Counted from the stretch's first letter, positions 1 through 8,908 are shown. The stretch: DNA of 64,000 nt from Aliishimia sp039978895 (GCA_039978895.1 JBDWAL010000061.1:8656-72655); one strand, 5' to 3'. The notes: generated by a model not told the origin, from the sequence alone. A program made the numbers and translations.

Positions 1-725
1 ATGGGTTGGAAATCTTGTTGTTGCAGACGCCTTGGCCAGTGGTGATGTTGGTCATTATTGTCATGGCCTATCGCTTGGCTGGCCCGCGGGTTGCGATCTT
101 TACCACCGCTTCATTGGCCTATCTGGCCTTTATGGGGTTGTGGGAATTGTCAATGATCACAGTCGCTCTGATCGGGGCCGGGGCGTTGTTGTGCATCGCC
201 ATTGGAGTGCCCTTCGGCATCTGGTTTGGCAAATCAAAAAGAGCCTATGCCGTTTCTGAACCCGTGCTTGATTTCATGCAGACTATGCCTGCCTTTGTCT
301 ATCTGATCCCGATCATCGCCTTTTTTGGCACCGGCAAACCGCCTGGTGTGCTGGCAACCTTGATCTTTGCTATGCCGCCCGTGATCCGTTTGACCGCGCT
401 GGGGATGCGCGGTGTACCCGAAGCCACCAAAGAAGCAGCCATCGCCTTTGGTTGTTCGCGCCGTCAATTGTTGATCAATGTTGAACTGCCTTTGGCCCTG
501 CCTTCGATCATGACCGGAATAAACCAAACCATCCTGATGTCCTTATCCATGGTGGTGATTGCATCGTTGATTGGTGCGGACGGGCTTGGCGCATTGATCC
601 TTGAATCACTGCAATACGCGGCCAAAGGTCAAGGATTGCTGGGCGGCCTTGCGATCTTGCTGTGCGCGATGGTGATCGATCGCATTGCTCAGGGAAGTTA
701 TCGAAAAAAGGTGGGCACCGGTTAA
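1..725 (+). CDS. ProW/OpuAB-type ABC transporter permease (5' end outside window)
   Basis: Inner-membrane permease of a quaternary-amine or osmolyte ABC importer of the glycine betaine/proline type. The reading frame is open to the left edge, so the N-terminus is missing. About 240 residues are visible, with at least five hydrophobic segments. The cytoplasmic EAA loop (EAAIAFGCSRRQLLINVELP) that docks to the ATPase lies near visible residue 140. The segments PAFVYLIPIIAFFG and VVIASLIGADGLG are typical of ProW/OpuAB. The ATPase and binding protein are presumably upstream. A ureohydrolase starts 51 bases downstream in the same direction, so the imported substrate may be a guanidino compound; that is inference. 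Confidence 0.85.
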   Translation, partial: GLEILLLQTPWPVVMLVIIVMAYRLAGPRVAIFTTASLAYLAFMGLWELSMITVALIGAGALLCIAIGVPFGIWFGKSKRAYAVSEPVLDFMQTMPAFVYLIPIIAFFGTGKPPGVLATLIFAMPPVIRLTALGMRGVPEATKEAAIAFGCSRRQLLINVELPLALPSIMTGINQTILMSLSMVVIASLIGADGLGALILESLQYAAKGQGLLGGLAILLCAMVIDRIAQGSYRKKVGTG

Positions 726-776
726 CCGCCGACCTTTCCTAAAACCACTTTCGCAAAATCTGCACGAGGAAGAACT

Positions 777-1772
777 ATGTCCGATCCACATCAGAATTCC
801 ATGATGGAGAACCTCTATTGGTGGGGAATCCCCACCTTGTTTCGGTGCCCCAATGAACAAGCTGTCGGCCATGACATTGCCCTTGTTGGCGTACCGCACT
901 CCACTGGCAATGGCACCACGGAACGCGATCAACATTTGGGCCCTCGCGCATTGCGTAATGTGTCGTCCATTCAGCGCCGCGCGCATAGCGGGTTCCAGCT
1001 TGACCCATGGAACGCGGCCAGCATCGTTGATGTCGGGGATGTCCCTTTTCCAAAAGCTAATGATAATGAACACTGCATTGAACAGATTACGCAGTTTTAC
1101 AGTGAAATCGACGCAGCGGGCGCACGCCCCATATCTGTAGGCGGTGACCATTCTATAACCGGTGGGATCATTCAGGCGCTTGGCTGTGGGAATATCACAA
1201 GGAACGAGCCCGTTTGCTTTTTGCATCTGGACGCCCACACAGATGTCTTTACCAAGGTCGATCACTTTCTGGGGGCTCAGAAATCAGCTGCCCACTGGGG
1301 GGCCTATCTTGCTGATCAAGGCAAGGTTGATCCAACTCATTCGATGCAGATCGGGTTGCGCGGACACGCGCGGACATTGGATTGGCTACAACCGTCCTAT
1401 GACTACGGCTACAACATCGTGACCATGCAAGAATTTCGCAAGCGTGGCCTTGCGGATGTGGTGGCTCAGGTGAGCGAAACATTGGCCGGACGGCCTGTCT
1501 ATATCACCTTTGATTTGGATTGCCTTGACCCAACCATTGCGCCGGGTGTCTCCAACATAGAAGCGGGAGAAAAGGGATTTGATATCGATGAGGCCGTGGG
1601 CCTGTTGCATGCCGTGCGCGGGATGAACATCGTAGGGGGTGACATCGTCTGCATGATGCCCACCAAGGACAGCCGCAACCAGATCACAGCGCTGACCGCC
1701 GGGGCCGTCATGTTCGAGATGATCTCGATGGTGGCAGAAAACCTATCGAAAACGAACAATGAGATCGCATGA
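777..1772 (+). CDS. Agmatinase/arginase-family ureohydrolase, divergent substrate loop
   Basis: Mn-dependent hydrolase of the ureohydrolase superfamily, which releases urea from a guanidino substrate. All six expected metal ligands are present: H125 in VGGDHS, D152, H154 and D156 in LDAHTD, and D246 and D248 in FDLDCLDP. At 331 residues it is of normal length. The loop that reads PGTGTPExGG in agmatinases is PGVSNIEAG here (256-264). The conserved Glu (E262) is kept but the TGTP core is gone, so the substrate is probably not agmatine. Candidates are guanidinobutyrate, guanidinopropionate or another guanidino acid. It follows a ProW-type permease and is coupled by an ATGATG overlap to a decayed second ureohydrolase. 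Family certain, substrate unknown. Confidence 0.85.
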   Translation: MSDPHQNSMMENLYWWGIPTLFRCPNEQAVGHDIALVGVPHSTGNGTTERDQHLGPRALRNVSSIQRRAHSGFQLDPWNAASIVDVGDVPFPKANDNEHCIEQITQFYSEIDAAGARPISVGGDHSITGGIIQALGCGNITRNEPVCFLHLDAHTDVFTKVDHFLGAQKSAAHWGAYLADQGKVDPTHSMQIGLRGHARTLDWLQPSYDYGYNIVTMQEFRKRGLADVVAQVSETLAGRPVYITFDLDCLDPTIAPGVSNIEAGEKGFDIDEAVGLLHAVRGMNIVGGDIVCMMPTKDSRNQITALTAGAVMFEMISMVAENLSKTNNEIA

Positions 1773-2190
1773 TGCAAACCGTCACATCTAAGTTTCTTCA
1801 ACCCGTTTCCGGCATAGATTTCCGCCATTTTGCTGGGTGCCTTGAGACCCATAAACCGCAAATTGGCCCGGACGACACCATAGCCCACGCGAACGACACG
1901 TTTTGCCAACTATGATCCGTGCGGGCAACTCGGTTACTGGCGTAAGTCTGTGTGGACCAGATTTCGGACTTCTATGCTGACGTAAAAGCCCCAAACATCT
2001 TCTAAATGACAGTAGGTGGGGATCACCTTGTCTCACTTCCTGTGCTGCGTGGGATCGTCAGTGACGCGCCTACGGGGATGATCCAAAACGCATGGTTCAG
2101 ATCGGCATTCGCGCAACGGCCAACAATACTGAGCGCGCCCAACAGGGCGAAGCGCAAGGCGTGCGTATCATACCGACAAAAGAGGTCTAG
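1772..2190 (+). pseudogene. Decayed second agmatinase-like gene
   Basis: Fragments of a classical agmatinase can be read across frames. The start overlaps the stop of the intact ureohydrolase and reads FLQPVSGIDFRHFAG, like agmatinase N-termini. After stops and a frame change comes MTVGGDHLVSLPVLRGI (from 2006) with TGMI. In another frame comes MVQIGIRATANN, running through GEAQGVRIIPTKEV to a stop at 2190. The DAHTD metal-binding segment between the last two blocks is deleted, and the C-terminal DxD region is absent. The gene was once translationally coupled to its upstream neighbour and is now non-functional. The rest of the gap to 2400 holds nothing I recognise. Confidence 0.75.
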
Positions 2191-2400
2191 CGCACCGTTG
2201 AAGATGGAAGCCTATTAAGAACGTAAAAGGGCGGAATAATTCACCAAGGGCTGACAACTTCCATGAACGCAGTTAGCACATGGGCATAAGTCACGCTGAT
2301 CACTGAATGGAAACACCTCAAACGCGCAAAACAGCGTGCTGTCCAAATCATCAAGTGGTCTCGTGTATTTGGCGATGCATATAGCACATAGGACGCAATT

Positions 2401-2955
2401 GTGACGGCGCAGATCATCATCTTACATGGACCATCAAGCAGCGGAAAATCTACCACTGCTAAGGCTGTTCAAAATGCAATCGATGCCCCATTTTTGCACT
2501 TCTCGATAGATCACCTCCGAGACAATGGCGTGTTGCCAAGTGGCAGAATTAGTCGGGGCGATTTTCTATGGTCTGATATGCGATCGCACTTTTTTGACGG
2601 CTTCCACGCGTCACTGGCGGCTTATGCGGCTGCTGGGAACAACCTAATTCTTGAGCATATCTTCGACACACCCGAATGGGTCGCGGACCTTAAACGTTTG
2701 TTTGTCCCATTTGATGTCTTCTTCGTTGGCTTGCATTGCGATGTCGAAGAACTGCGCCGGCGCGAGCTAAACCGTGGCAATAGGGTGATTGGCAGCGCTG
2801 TACAGGATCACCAGTCCGTTCATCTTGGTCGCATATATGATATTGAAATCGACAATCAGAGCAGCACAACGCAGAACGCGCAGTTCATCTTGGACGGGGT
2901 CCGGTCAGGAATTCGCACGTCCGAATTCGCAAACTTATCCAAAACAGGGCCCTAA
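2401..2955 (+). CDS. Chloramphenicol phosphotransferase-like P-loop kinase
   Basis: A 184-residue cytoplasmic nucleotide-binding protein of the CPT-like/AAA_33 group. The Walker A motif is GPSSSGKST at residues 10-18. The pattern DVFFVGLHCDVEELRRRE followed by GNRVIGSAVQDHQSVH, then YDIEID, matches CPT-family proteins, where the Arg pair and the VH segment belong to the lid and substrate region. GTG start at 2401. Family members phosphorylate small hydroxyl substrates; resistance to chloramphenicol is known only for the Streptomyces enzyme and should not be assumed. It stands alone between a pseudogene and a pentapeptide-repeat gene. Confidence 0.75.
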   Translation: MTAQIIILHGPSSSGKSTTAKAVQNAIDAPFLHFSIDHLRDNGVLPSGRISRGDFLWSDMRSHFFDGFHASLAAYAAAGNNLILEHIFDTPEWVADLKRLFVPFDVFFVGLHCDVEELRRRELNRGNRVIGSAVQDHQSVHLGRIYDIEIDNQSSTTQNAQFILDGVRSGIRTSEFANLSKTGP

Positions 2956-3053
2956 TAAGGCTTTTTTCACCTGATTGCCTCTCTACTTTATCACAACATT
3001 CACTGCCGCCTTCTCTCTTGTCACCCACAAATCCTGATGGCACACAAAGCCCC

Positions 3054-3743
3054 ATGGAAAACCCGCATCTCAAAAGTGTTGAAGGTCAAAAGCTGACCAC
3101 CACAGACATTGAGCGCCTCACTGGTTCGAATGGACCAGCCTTCTTACAAAATTGCGACCTCCAAGGGATGGATGTGTCCCAACATGACCTAACTGGCTGG
3201 CATTTTAGCAATTGCAATCTGATGGGAACCTCTTTCAACGGGGCCAATCTGGAAGGCTCTGTGTTCACAGGATGCCGTGCTGCTGGCGTCACCTTCTTGA
3301 GTGCCTTGCTGATTGAGGCTCAGATTTCCGGCGGGGATTACAGCAATTCAAGTTTCCGCGGTGCCACCCTTGCAGAGATCAAGATTTCCGGATGCAAGAT
3401 GATCGGCGCCGATCTAAGTGAAGCTCATATGATGGGTTTTGATGTTGAGGATTGCTTGTTTGGCCTTGCAATGTTGCCCAAGCAGTCTTTCCGAAAAATG
3501 ACCCTAAAACGCCTCGATTTCGGCGAGGCCGACCTTCAATCTTGCGACTTCACGGAAACAGTTTTTGAAGATTGCTCTTTGCGCGATGCAAACCTGTTTG
3601 ATTGTCTCTTTGAAAATGCGGATTTGCGCGGCGCGGATCTTGGCGGGGTTAAGCTGGGCGACGCCAAACAATTCAGGGGCGCCGTCATTTCCAAACGACA
3701 AGCCGCTGATCTTTTGATCCAACTTGGTTTACAGGTACACTAA
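3054..3743 (+). CDS. Pentapeptide-repeat protein
   Basis: About 229 residues built almost wholly of A(D/N)LXX-type pentapeptides, for example CDLQGMDVSQHDLTGW, GTSFNGANLEGSVF, GADLSEA, CDFTETVFEDCSLRDANL and NADLRGADLGG. It should fold into a right-handed quadrilateral beta-helix. The helix is interrupted near the middle by MLPKQSFRKMTLKRLDF and ends in an alpha-helical RQAADLLIQLGLQV cap, as in Qnr/McbG-like proteins. Some relatives mimic DNA and protect gyrase, but length and architecture alone do not prove that here. ATG at 3054 was chosen; an in-frame TTG at 3018 would add 12 residues and neither has a strong ribosome binding site. Confidence 0.8.
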   Translation: MENPHLKSVEGQKLTTTDIERLTGSNGPAFLQNCDLQGMDVSQHDLTGWHFSNCNLMGTSFNGANLEGSVFTGCRAAGVTFLSALLIEAQISGGDYSNSSFRGATLAEIKISGCKMIGADLSEAHMMGFDVEDCLFGLAMLPKQSFRKMTLKRLDFGEADLQSCDFTETVFEDCSLRDANLFDCLFENADLRGADLGGVKLGDAKQFRGAVISKRQAADLLIQLGLQVH

Positions 3744-3802
3744 CACAGTCGGATTTACCCGCGCCCATACAGCCCAGAAAACGCGAAACAGGAGTTACGC
3801 CA

Positions 3803-4456
3803 ATGGTCGAACCAGAGACATTTACGTTCCTTGCTGATCTCGCGCAGAACAATCGCAAAGCTTGGATAGACCAACACCGCGAAGAGTTTGGTGATGCCCG
3901 GCGTAACTTCACCGGCATTGCCATGACGCTCCACAGCTATGCAGAGCGTTTCGACATCGATGTGGCTGAATCGCAGTGCAAACCAAAGCAAAGCTACTCT
4001 AAATTGACAAAAGACCCACGTGAACGCAGCACGCCGGGTCTTTATCACCCTTTTGCTGACGTGTTTGCCAATGCTGGTCGGCCGACAGAAGATTTCGGGT
4101 ATTACCTTCATATTGAGCCCGGAAATTGTCACGCTGGGGCCGCGTTGTTTCACCCTTCCAAGGGTGCGCTTGCACGTATGCGCCAACGCTTGATCGATGA
4201 TCCAGAGGCGCTAAAAGACGTTTTGGACGATCCAGACTTCAAAGCAGAATTCCCAGGCGGGCTTGTCACCAGGCGGGCGTTGAACGTTGTGCCAGAAGGT
4301 TTTGACAAAAACGATCCCGCCGCACCCTACCTAAAGATGGAGGGGCTCGGATGCCGCAAGGACTTATCAGACGCGCTATTGCTTGATGACGATGCCATGG
4401 ATGAGCTGATCGACATCTTCCGCGCTGCAAGCCCATTGGTGCGCTATTTTGACTAA
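3803..4456 (+). CDS. DUF2461 family protein
   Basis: A 217-residue soluble protein of the DUF2461 (TIGR02453) family. Recognisable elements are the N-terminal FLADLAQNNRKAWIDQHREEF block, the FRD-like segment with KQSYSKLTKDPRE, FGYYLHIEPGNCHAGAALFHP in the core, and the closing RAASPLVRYFD. The biochemical function of the family is unknown. Normal length, ATG start 60 bases after the pentapeptide-repeat gene, with which it may be co-transcribed. No signal peptide or membrane segment. Confidence 0.8.
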   Translation: MVEPETFTFLADLAQNNRKAWIDQHREEFGDARRNFTGIAMTLHSYAERFDIDVAESQCKPKQSYSKLTKDPRERSTPGLYHPFADVFANAGRPTEDFGYYLHIEPGNCHAGAALFHPSKGALARMRQRLIDDPEALKDVLDDPDFKAEFPGGLVTRRALNVVPEGFDKNDPAAPYLKMEGLGCRKDLSDALLLDDDAMDELIDIFRAASPLVRYFD

Positions 4457-4795
4457 ATGCCAAAATTAGGCACTGAATCCCAACCAGTCTTTTCGACCTT
4501 GCAAACCCACAGCCCACGTCTGGGAAAATGAAGCCTAAGTTGGTCCTGCCGCTTGTGCGAACGATCCTTGGCATCGGGCGATAGCTGACGAATTTGCATG
4601 AACAAGCACAAGGCAACTGATTGTGCGACATCTAAGCTCATCGACGGTCGTTGTACCGTTCAAGCGGGGGCCGAGAACACCGACGTTATGCCGAATACGA
4701 ATGCCTATTTTCGCTTGATGCAATAATTGGTGACATAATTTGGCACCAATCAATTCTAACCATGACTCATCAACATCGAACAGGAGAATTGAAAG
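4457..4795. other. Non-coding gap of 339 bases
   Basis: No convincing gene or recognisable remnant in any frame. A ribosome binding site (ACAGGAG) lies just before the RidA-family start at 4796. The promoter for that gene is presumably here. Confidence 0.5.
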
Positions 4796-5191
4796 ATGGA
4801 ACGTACAGCAGTGAACCCTTGGAATTGGTCTTTGAAGTTGGGTTACAACCAAGCAGAAGTTATCGAAGGTGCATCCCGTCAGGTTAATTGCGCAGGCCAA
4901 ACCGCCGTCGATGGCGAAGGCAATCCACAGCATCAAGGCGATATGCGCGCACAGATCAGCCTCGCATTGGACAACTTGGAAGCTGTGTTGAAAGCAGCAG
5001 GCATGGATCTAAGCAACGTCACAAAACTTGGTGTGTATGCCACTGACGTGGATGAAGCGTTGAAGAACTTCGACCTGATGGGCATGCGGTTTGGTCCGGA
5101 CCAAGTGGCGCCACCGATGACACTGTTGGGCGTAACCCGCTTGGCGATTCCGGGGCTATTGTTTGAGATCGACGCAACCGCAGCAGCCTAA
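4796..5191 (+). CDS. RidA/YjgF family protein lacking the catalytic Arg
   Basis: A 131-residue YjgF/YER057c/UK114-fold protein; the family forms trimers with active sites between subunits. The C-terminal strand that reads ARSCVEVARL in canonical RidA (the Arg that binds the carboxylate of imine/enamine substrates) aligns with PMTLLGVTRL here, so Met108 replaces the Arg. It is therefore unlikely to have classical 2-aminoacrylate deaminase activity. ATG start with a good ACAGGAG ribosome binding site. Monocistronic by position. A second RidA-family gene at 20658, which keeps the Arg, belongs to the catabolic island. Confidence 0.85.
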   Translation: MERTAVNPWNWSLKLGYNQAEVIEGASRQVNCAGQTAVDGEGNPQHQGDMRAQISLALDNLEAVLKAAGMDLSNVTKLGVYATDVDEALKNFDLMGMRFGPDQVAPPMTLLGVTRLAIPGLLFEIDATAAA

Positions 5192-5280
5192 CCCAAACTT
5201 AAACCGTGAAGCGCCCATTTAGCGTCATCCGCTTTTTGGGGGCTTCTCGCTATTGGAAGGGATCAGCCCTCAACCCCAAG

Positions 5281-5529
5281 GGCGTCTTCCAACGGATGCA
5301 CAAAGAGGGATCTTGCCTTGGAGTAAGTTCAATCTGTTAACGAACGGCTTTTGGCAAAAGCGCCTCAAACATGGGTCGCCCCCACATCTCGCACGGCAGT
5401 GTTGTTTCGGTCCAAAACGAATTCTTGCTACGGTACCGCGCGGACGCCGACATAGTTACCCTGACCGCAAAAGCCGGGATGGCCTATCTCCCTTGGACCT
5501 CTTTTGGCGAAGCGGATCGCGCCCATTAA
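5281..5529 (+). pseudogene. Aldo/keto reductase fragment
   Basis: From 5401 one frame reads VVSVQNEFLLRYRADADIVT and continues with KAGMAYLPWTSFGEADRAH to a stop at 5529. This matches the part of aldo/keto reductases that normally reads PIVSVQNEYNLLDR...EDVL...GIGFLPWFPL. A shifted frame just upstream gives FQRMHKEGSCLGVSS, which resembles the preceding LVxEGKVRxIGVSN segment. The N-terminal barrel and catalytic Tyr/Lys part are missing and frames are broken, so this is a remnant. The remaining bases of the 5192-5651 gap show nothing else. Confidence 0.5.
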
Positions 5530-5651
5530 ATGGGGTCGCAATACGCAGAAATTAGTTAAATCGTGGCGACATCGCCAAGACATTGCTTTTGGTATGCAAC
5601 GCGACTTATCCCTGAATTAGGGTCTCAATTTATCGTGCCTTGCAATCGGCC

Positions 5652-6821
5652 CTAACCTTCGTGGGTTTCCACGAAACCTATCTTCGTGCCACAACACACC
5701 CGTCGCAAAACTTGCGCAACTTTGCCCATGTAGGTCTCGTCATATCCGGTCTCATTTTCGAGCACACTGAGGAAGGCGCAAACCGTGCCAGTTTCCATGT
5801 CCACCATTAGAAATTGACCTCCATAACCAGCATGCCCCAGCACCCGGCCGTCAGTCATGGTTTGATTTGAATATCGCAGCCATTCTTTGGGGGGTGTGAG
5901 CGTTGGCGCGTCTCGCGAAAGTGTTTGATCCAAAAACGCACTATTCGCCACGGGTTGCCCTGAAAGGCCACGACCGCCACGGGCCAAAAATAGACCAAAG
6001 CGTGCCAGATCGCGGGCGCTCAGGCATCCACCGCCCGAAAATGCAGGATGCCCGTCAATCGAATAGCTGATGTGGAACCCACCTTCATAGCCGACGGCAT
6101 CCGCAAGGCATTCAATTTGTGCGCTCAACGGGATTGGCGAAACCGCCGCTGCTATCAACGTCAACACATCCGTATTCGCAGATTTATATTCCGCCTCCGT
6201 GTGGCCCTTGCGCGCCTTGAAACCTGTGACACTGGCCGCAAAATCCGAGAGAGAGATTTCATCCGCTTCGCCCTGCGGCAACCGCCAGCCCAAGGCAATT
6301 TCTTCGCTGTAACAATCGGAATTGGGGTCACTATAATCTTCGGTAAAATCGTTAATGACCGCCATATCCAACACGTCTTGCACGGTTGCATCGTGATATC
6401 CCGGCCCAATTTCGGGCAGGTATTCCGAAACCTTTGCATCCAGCGCCATCAATCCCTGTTCCAACAAGCGCCCAATGATCAAATGCGCATGCAGTTTTGA
6501 GATCGATTGGATGGAATGTGGCATGGTCACTGAAAAATCTGGGGCGGCGGCTTCCATGATGATCTGATCCCCGCGCACGCAGCAAAAGGCAGAAAAGGCT
6601 GAATGCTCGAGCAAATCGCCTAATTCGGGGAATTTCTGCGTCAAATCTACGTGCCCGGCCTCCAGCATCAGTACATTGCGGGAGCGGACCATCATCGTGC
6701 GTCGAATCAACAGATGTGCGTTGTGAAACCCGTGACGTCTATGGGCGGGTTGGTTCCAACGTTGCTTATTGTCTGCGCCAACCGCTAGGTCCGGGTTTTG
6801 AATGATCTTATGAGGTATCAT
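5652..6821 (-). CDS. Serine hydrolase, class C beta-lactamase/esterase family
   Basis: A 389-residue protein of the beta-lactamase-related serine hydrolase family (esterase EstB, 6-aminohexanoate-dimer hydrolase type). The SxxK motif is S106-I-S-K109. The Tyr motif is Y212-K-S in EYKSANTDVL. A HAG triad in LGHAGYGGQ replaces KTG, which favours an esterase or amidase over a true beta-lactamase. No signal peptide, so cytoplasmic. The start overlaps the stop of the CoA-ligase gene by 4 bases, making it the last gene of an eight-gene operon. It may hydrolyse an amide or ester intermediate of the island's pathway; the substrate is unknown. The first 40 residues are poorly conserved and M43 or M44 could be the true start. 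Confidence 0.8.
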   Translation of the reverse strand: MIPHKIIQNPDLAVGADNKQRWNQPAHRRHGFHNAHLLIRRTMMVRSRNVLMLEAGHVDLTQKFPELGDLLEHSAFSAFCCVRGDQIIMEAAAPDFSVTMPHSIQSISKLHAHLIIGRLLEQGLMALDAKVSEYLPEIGPGYHDATVQDVLDMAVINDFTEDYSDPNSDCYSEEIALGWRLPQGEADEISLSDFAASVTGFKARKGHTEAEYKSANTDVLTLIAAAVSPIPLSAQIECLADAVGYEGGFHISYSIDGHPAFSGGGCLSARDLARFGLFLARGGRGLSGQPVANSAFLDQTLSRDAPTLTPPKEWLRYSNQTMTDGRVLGHAGYGGQFLMVDMETGTVCAFLSVLENETGYDETYMGKVAQVLRRVCCGTKIGFVETHEG

Positions 6822-8908
6822 GAAGACGCCAATTGTATCAGCGCATCCACCGCGACAATATGATCGGCGTAGACGAACATCGGGTTGATCTCTATCTCTG
6901 CGATTGTCTCATGTTCGACGATGACAGCCTCACACAGGTGGTGCAGCGCCAATGCGATTTTGCCGATATCCACCTTGGCACGCCCCCGGAACCCTTCCAA
7001 CAAACGTGCAACCCGTAGGGACGCAAGTGCGTCGGCAATATCTGTCGGTGTGGCTGGAAGTAAAAGTGTTACGGCATCGCCAACAAGCTCAGTCAAAATC
7101 CCGCCACTGCCGATGACCAGCGCAGACCCGAACTGCGGATCGGTGCGCAGCGTTACGATCAGTTCAGCCAATGGTGGAGGCGACATTGCTTCGACAAGGA
7201 AATTGTCAGTTACGGCCTTCGCATCATACGTTGACACGGTGTGTCGCATGTCGCGCAAAGCTACTCCAAGAGCCTGCGCATCCTTTAGTCCCAAAACCAC
7301 GGCACCAGCTTCTGTCTTATGAACCAATTGAGGCGACATCATCTTGAGCGCGACGGGATAGCCAACGGCCTTGGCGATTTCACGCGCCTCCATTGCAGAA
7401 CCGCAGCGCCCCTTGGGAACGTTAAGACCGCGCGCAGAAAGCCACGACTTGCCAGCGTCTTCGGTCAGCACCTGTGGCGCATCTATTGAGATCCCAGCCA
7501 ACAGCCCCGCTGGCCGCGCATCCTTGATCCGTGCGCGCCGCTTAGACCAGAGGGCCGCATCCCGTATAGCGTTTAACGCCTCATGGATGCCTTGCATCGG
7601 GGCCACCCCAAGCGAGATCAAATGCCTTCGGGTCGCGCGATCAAGGTTCTCAGGTAAGGTCGCGCAGATGGCTGCGGGGATCCCATGTTCCTTGGCGGCT
7701 TGGGCAAAGGCATCCGCGTCATTTTGATAGTAGATTTTAGAGGCGTCCAACCCCTCCGCCGGATAATCTTGTACCAGAACAGTCGCGGCTGCCCCAACGG
7801 CCTCTATCGTTTTCGCAAACACCGGATAGGTATGTTCCCGCTGCCCCCAGATCGGAGTGGTGTAATCCAACGGATTGGACACCGTGGCAATGTCAGGCAA
7901 CAAATCCGGCAGCGTTATGTGGCCTTGCTCACTGACGGCTGGAAAGCTCAACCCGATCTTTTCCGCATAATCCGCCAGCATTGTCGCCCCCCCGCCCGAG
8001 CAAGTGAAGCCCGTGACACTCGGCCCCTTGGGCGCCTCCACCACACAGAGATATTTCAATGTCTCCAAAAACTGCGCGGGATTGCTCACGCTGATGACAC
8101 CCGTGCGCGCAAACAGTGCTTCATAAAGTTCGTCCGAACCAGATAGCGAGCCAGTATGACTGATGGTCAAAGCTGCCCCAATCGCCGAGCTGCCGGTTTT
8201 GAGCGCGACCACAGCTATGCCCCGCTCGATCGCCTTCAATGCTGCGCGTTCAAACGCCGGAATGTCTTGCAGCCCTTCGATATGCAGCCCAATGGCCCGG
8301 ACGGTTTTGTCCTCCACGAAACTGTCTAGAAAGTCCTCCAATCCCAACACGGCTTGATTACCAGCCGACACCATATAAGCCAGCGGCAAGGAGCGCGCGC
8401 TCATCGTGATATCAGATGAAAACATACCCGATTGTGTGATGATGGCCGCGCCGTAACCGGGCGACCAACCGCCATGCTCAAACGACCACAGGGCTACGTT
8501 GTCAATGTAGTTGATTAAACCGTAGCAATTGGGGCCAATCAGGGCCATATCTCCTGTGGCCGCGATCAACCCTTGTTCTGCTGCGCCGTCACCCGTTTCT
8601 TTGAAACCTGCGGAAAAGCAAACAACACCGCCGACACCCATCTGGTTCAGTTCACGCAGAGCCGCGACAACACCGCTCGCTGGAATGGCCAAATAGACGG
8701 CATCAGGCGCGTCTGGCAAATCTGCGATCGACGCGACACAAGGCACGCCGTCCAGATCAGACCGCTTGGGGTTCACTGCCCACATTTGCCCTGCAAACCC
8801 ACGTCTACGGGCCTCGCGCACAGCTATGGTCGCATCTCGCCCACCGATGAACGCGATATGGCGTGGCTTTAGCAGCCGTTGAAAATTAGCGCGGCGGGCT
8901 GGAGTCAT
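6818..8908 (-). CDS. NDP-forming acyl-CoA ligase (fused CoA-binding and ATP-grasp domains)
   Basis: A 696-residue single-chain acid:CoA ligase of the ADP-forming acetyl-CoA synthetase/Pat-like superfamily. Order: CoA-binding Rossmann domain (1-125), CoA-ligase domains with the phospho-histidine loop around ISHTGSLSGSDE, then a C-terminal ATP-grasp domain (about 470-696; YPVALKMMSPQLVHKTEAGAV, IEINPMFV). It probably activates a carboxylic acid of the pathway to its CoA thioester, for example gamma-butyrobetaine. It overlaps the acyl-CoA dehydrogenase gene upstream and the serine hydrolase gene downstream by 4 bases each, so the three are translationally coupled. Substrate inferred from context only. 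Confidence 0.85.
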   Translation of the reverse strand: MTPARRANFQRLLKPRHIAFIGGRDATIAVREARRRGFAGQMWAVNPKRSDLDGVPCVASIADLPDAPDAVYLAIPASGVVAALRELNQMGVGGVVCFSAGFKETGDGAAEQGLIAATGDMALIGPNCYGLINYIDNVALWSFEHGGWSPGYGAAIITQSGMFSSDITMSARSLPLAYMVSAGNQAVLGLEDFLDSFVEDKTVRAIGLHIEGLQDIPAFERAALKAIERGIAVVALKTGSSAIGAALTISHTGSLSGSDELYEALFARTGVISVSNPAQFLETLKYLCVVEAPKGPSVTGFTCSGGGATMLADYAEKIGLSFPAVSEQGHITLPDLLPDIATVSNPLDYTTPIWGQREHTYPVFAKTIEAVGAAATVLVQDYPAEGLDASKIYYQNDADAFAQAAKEHGIPAAICATLPENLDRATRRHLISLGVAPMQGIHEALNAIRDAALWSKRRARIKDARPAGLLAGISIDAPQVLTEDAGKSWLSARGLNVPKGRCGSAMEAREIAKAVGYPVALKMMSPQLVHKTEAGAVVLGLKDAQALGVALRDMRHTVSTYDAKAVTDNFLVEAMSPPPLAELIVTLRTDPQFGSALVIGSGGILTELVGDAVTLLLPATPTDIADALASLRVARLLEGFRGRAKVDIGKIALALHHLCEAVIVEHETIAEIEINPMFVYADHIVAVDALIQLASS

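Noticed and set aside
2401..2955. Chloramphenicol resistance gene
   Set aside because: Only family-level similarity to CPT; no evidence for the drug as substrate.
4457..4795. Minus-strand frames between DUF2461 and RidA
   Set aside because: Short, no recognisable motif, no ribosome binding site.
5652..6821. True class C beta-lactamase giving drug resistance
   Set aside because: HAG replaces KTG, there is no signal peptide, and the gene is the last in a catabolic operon.
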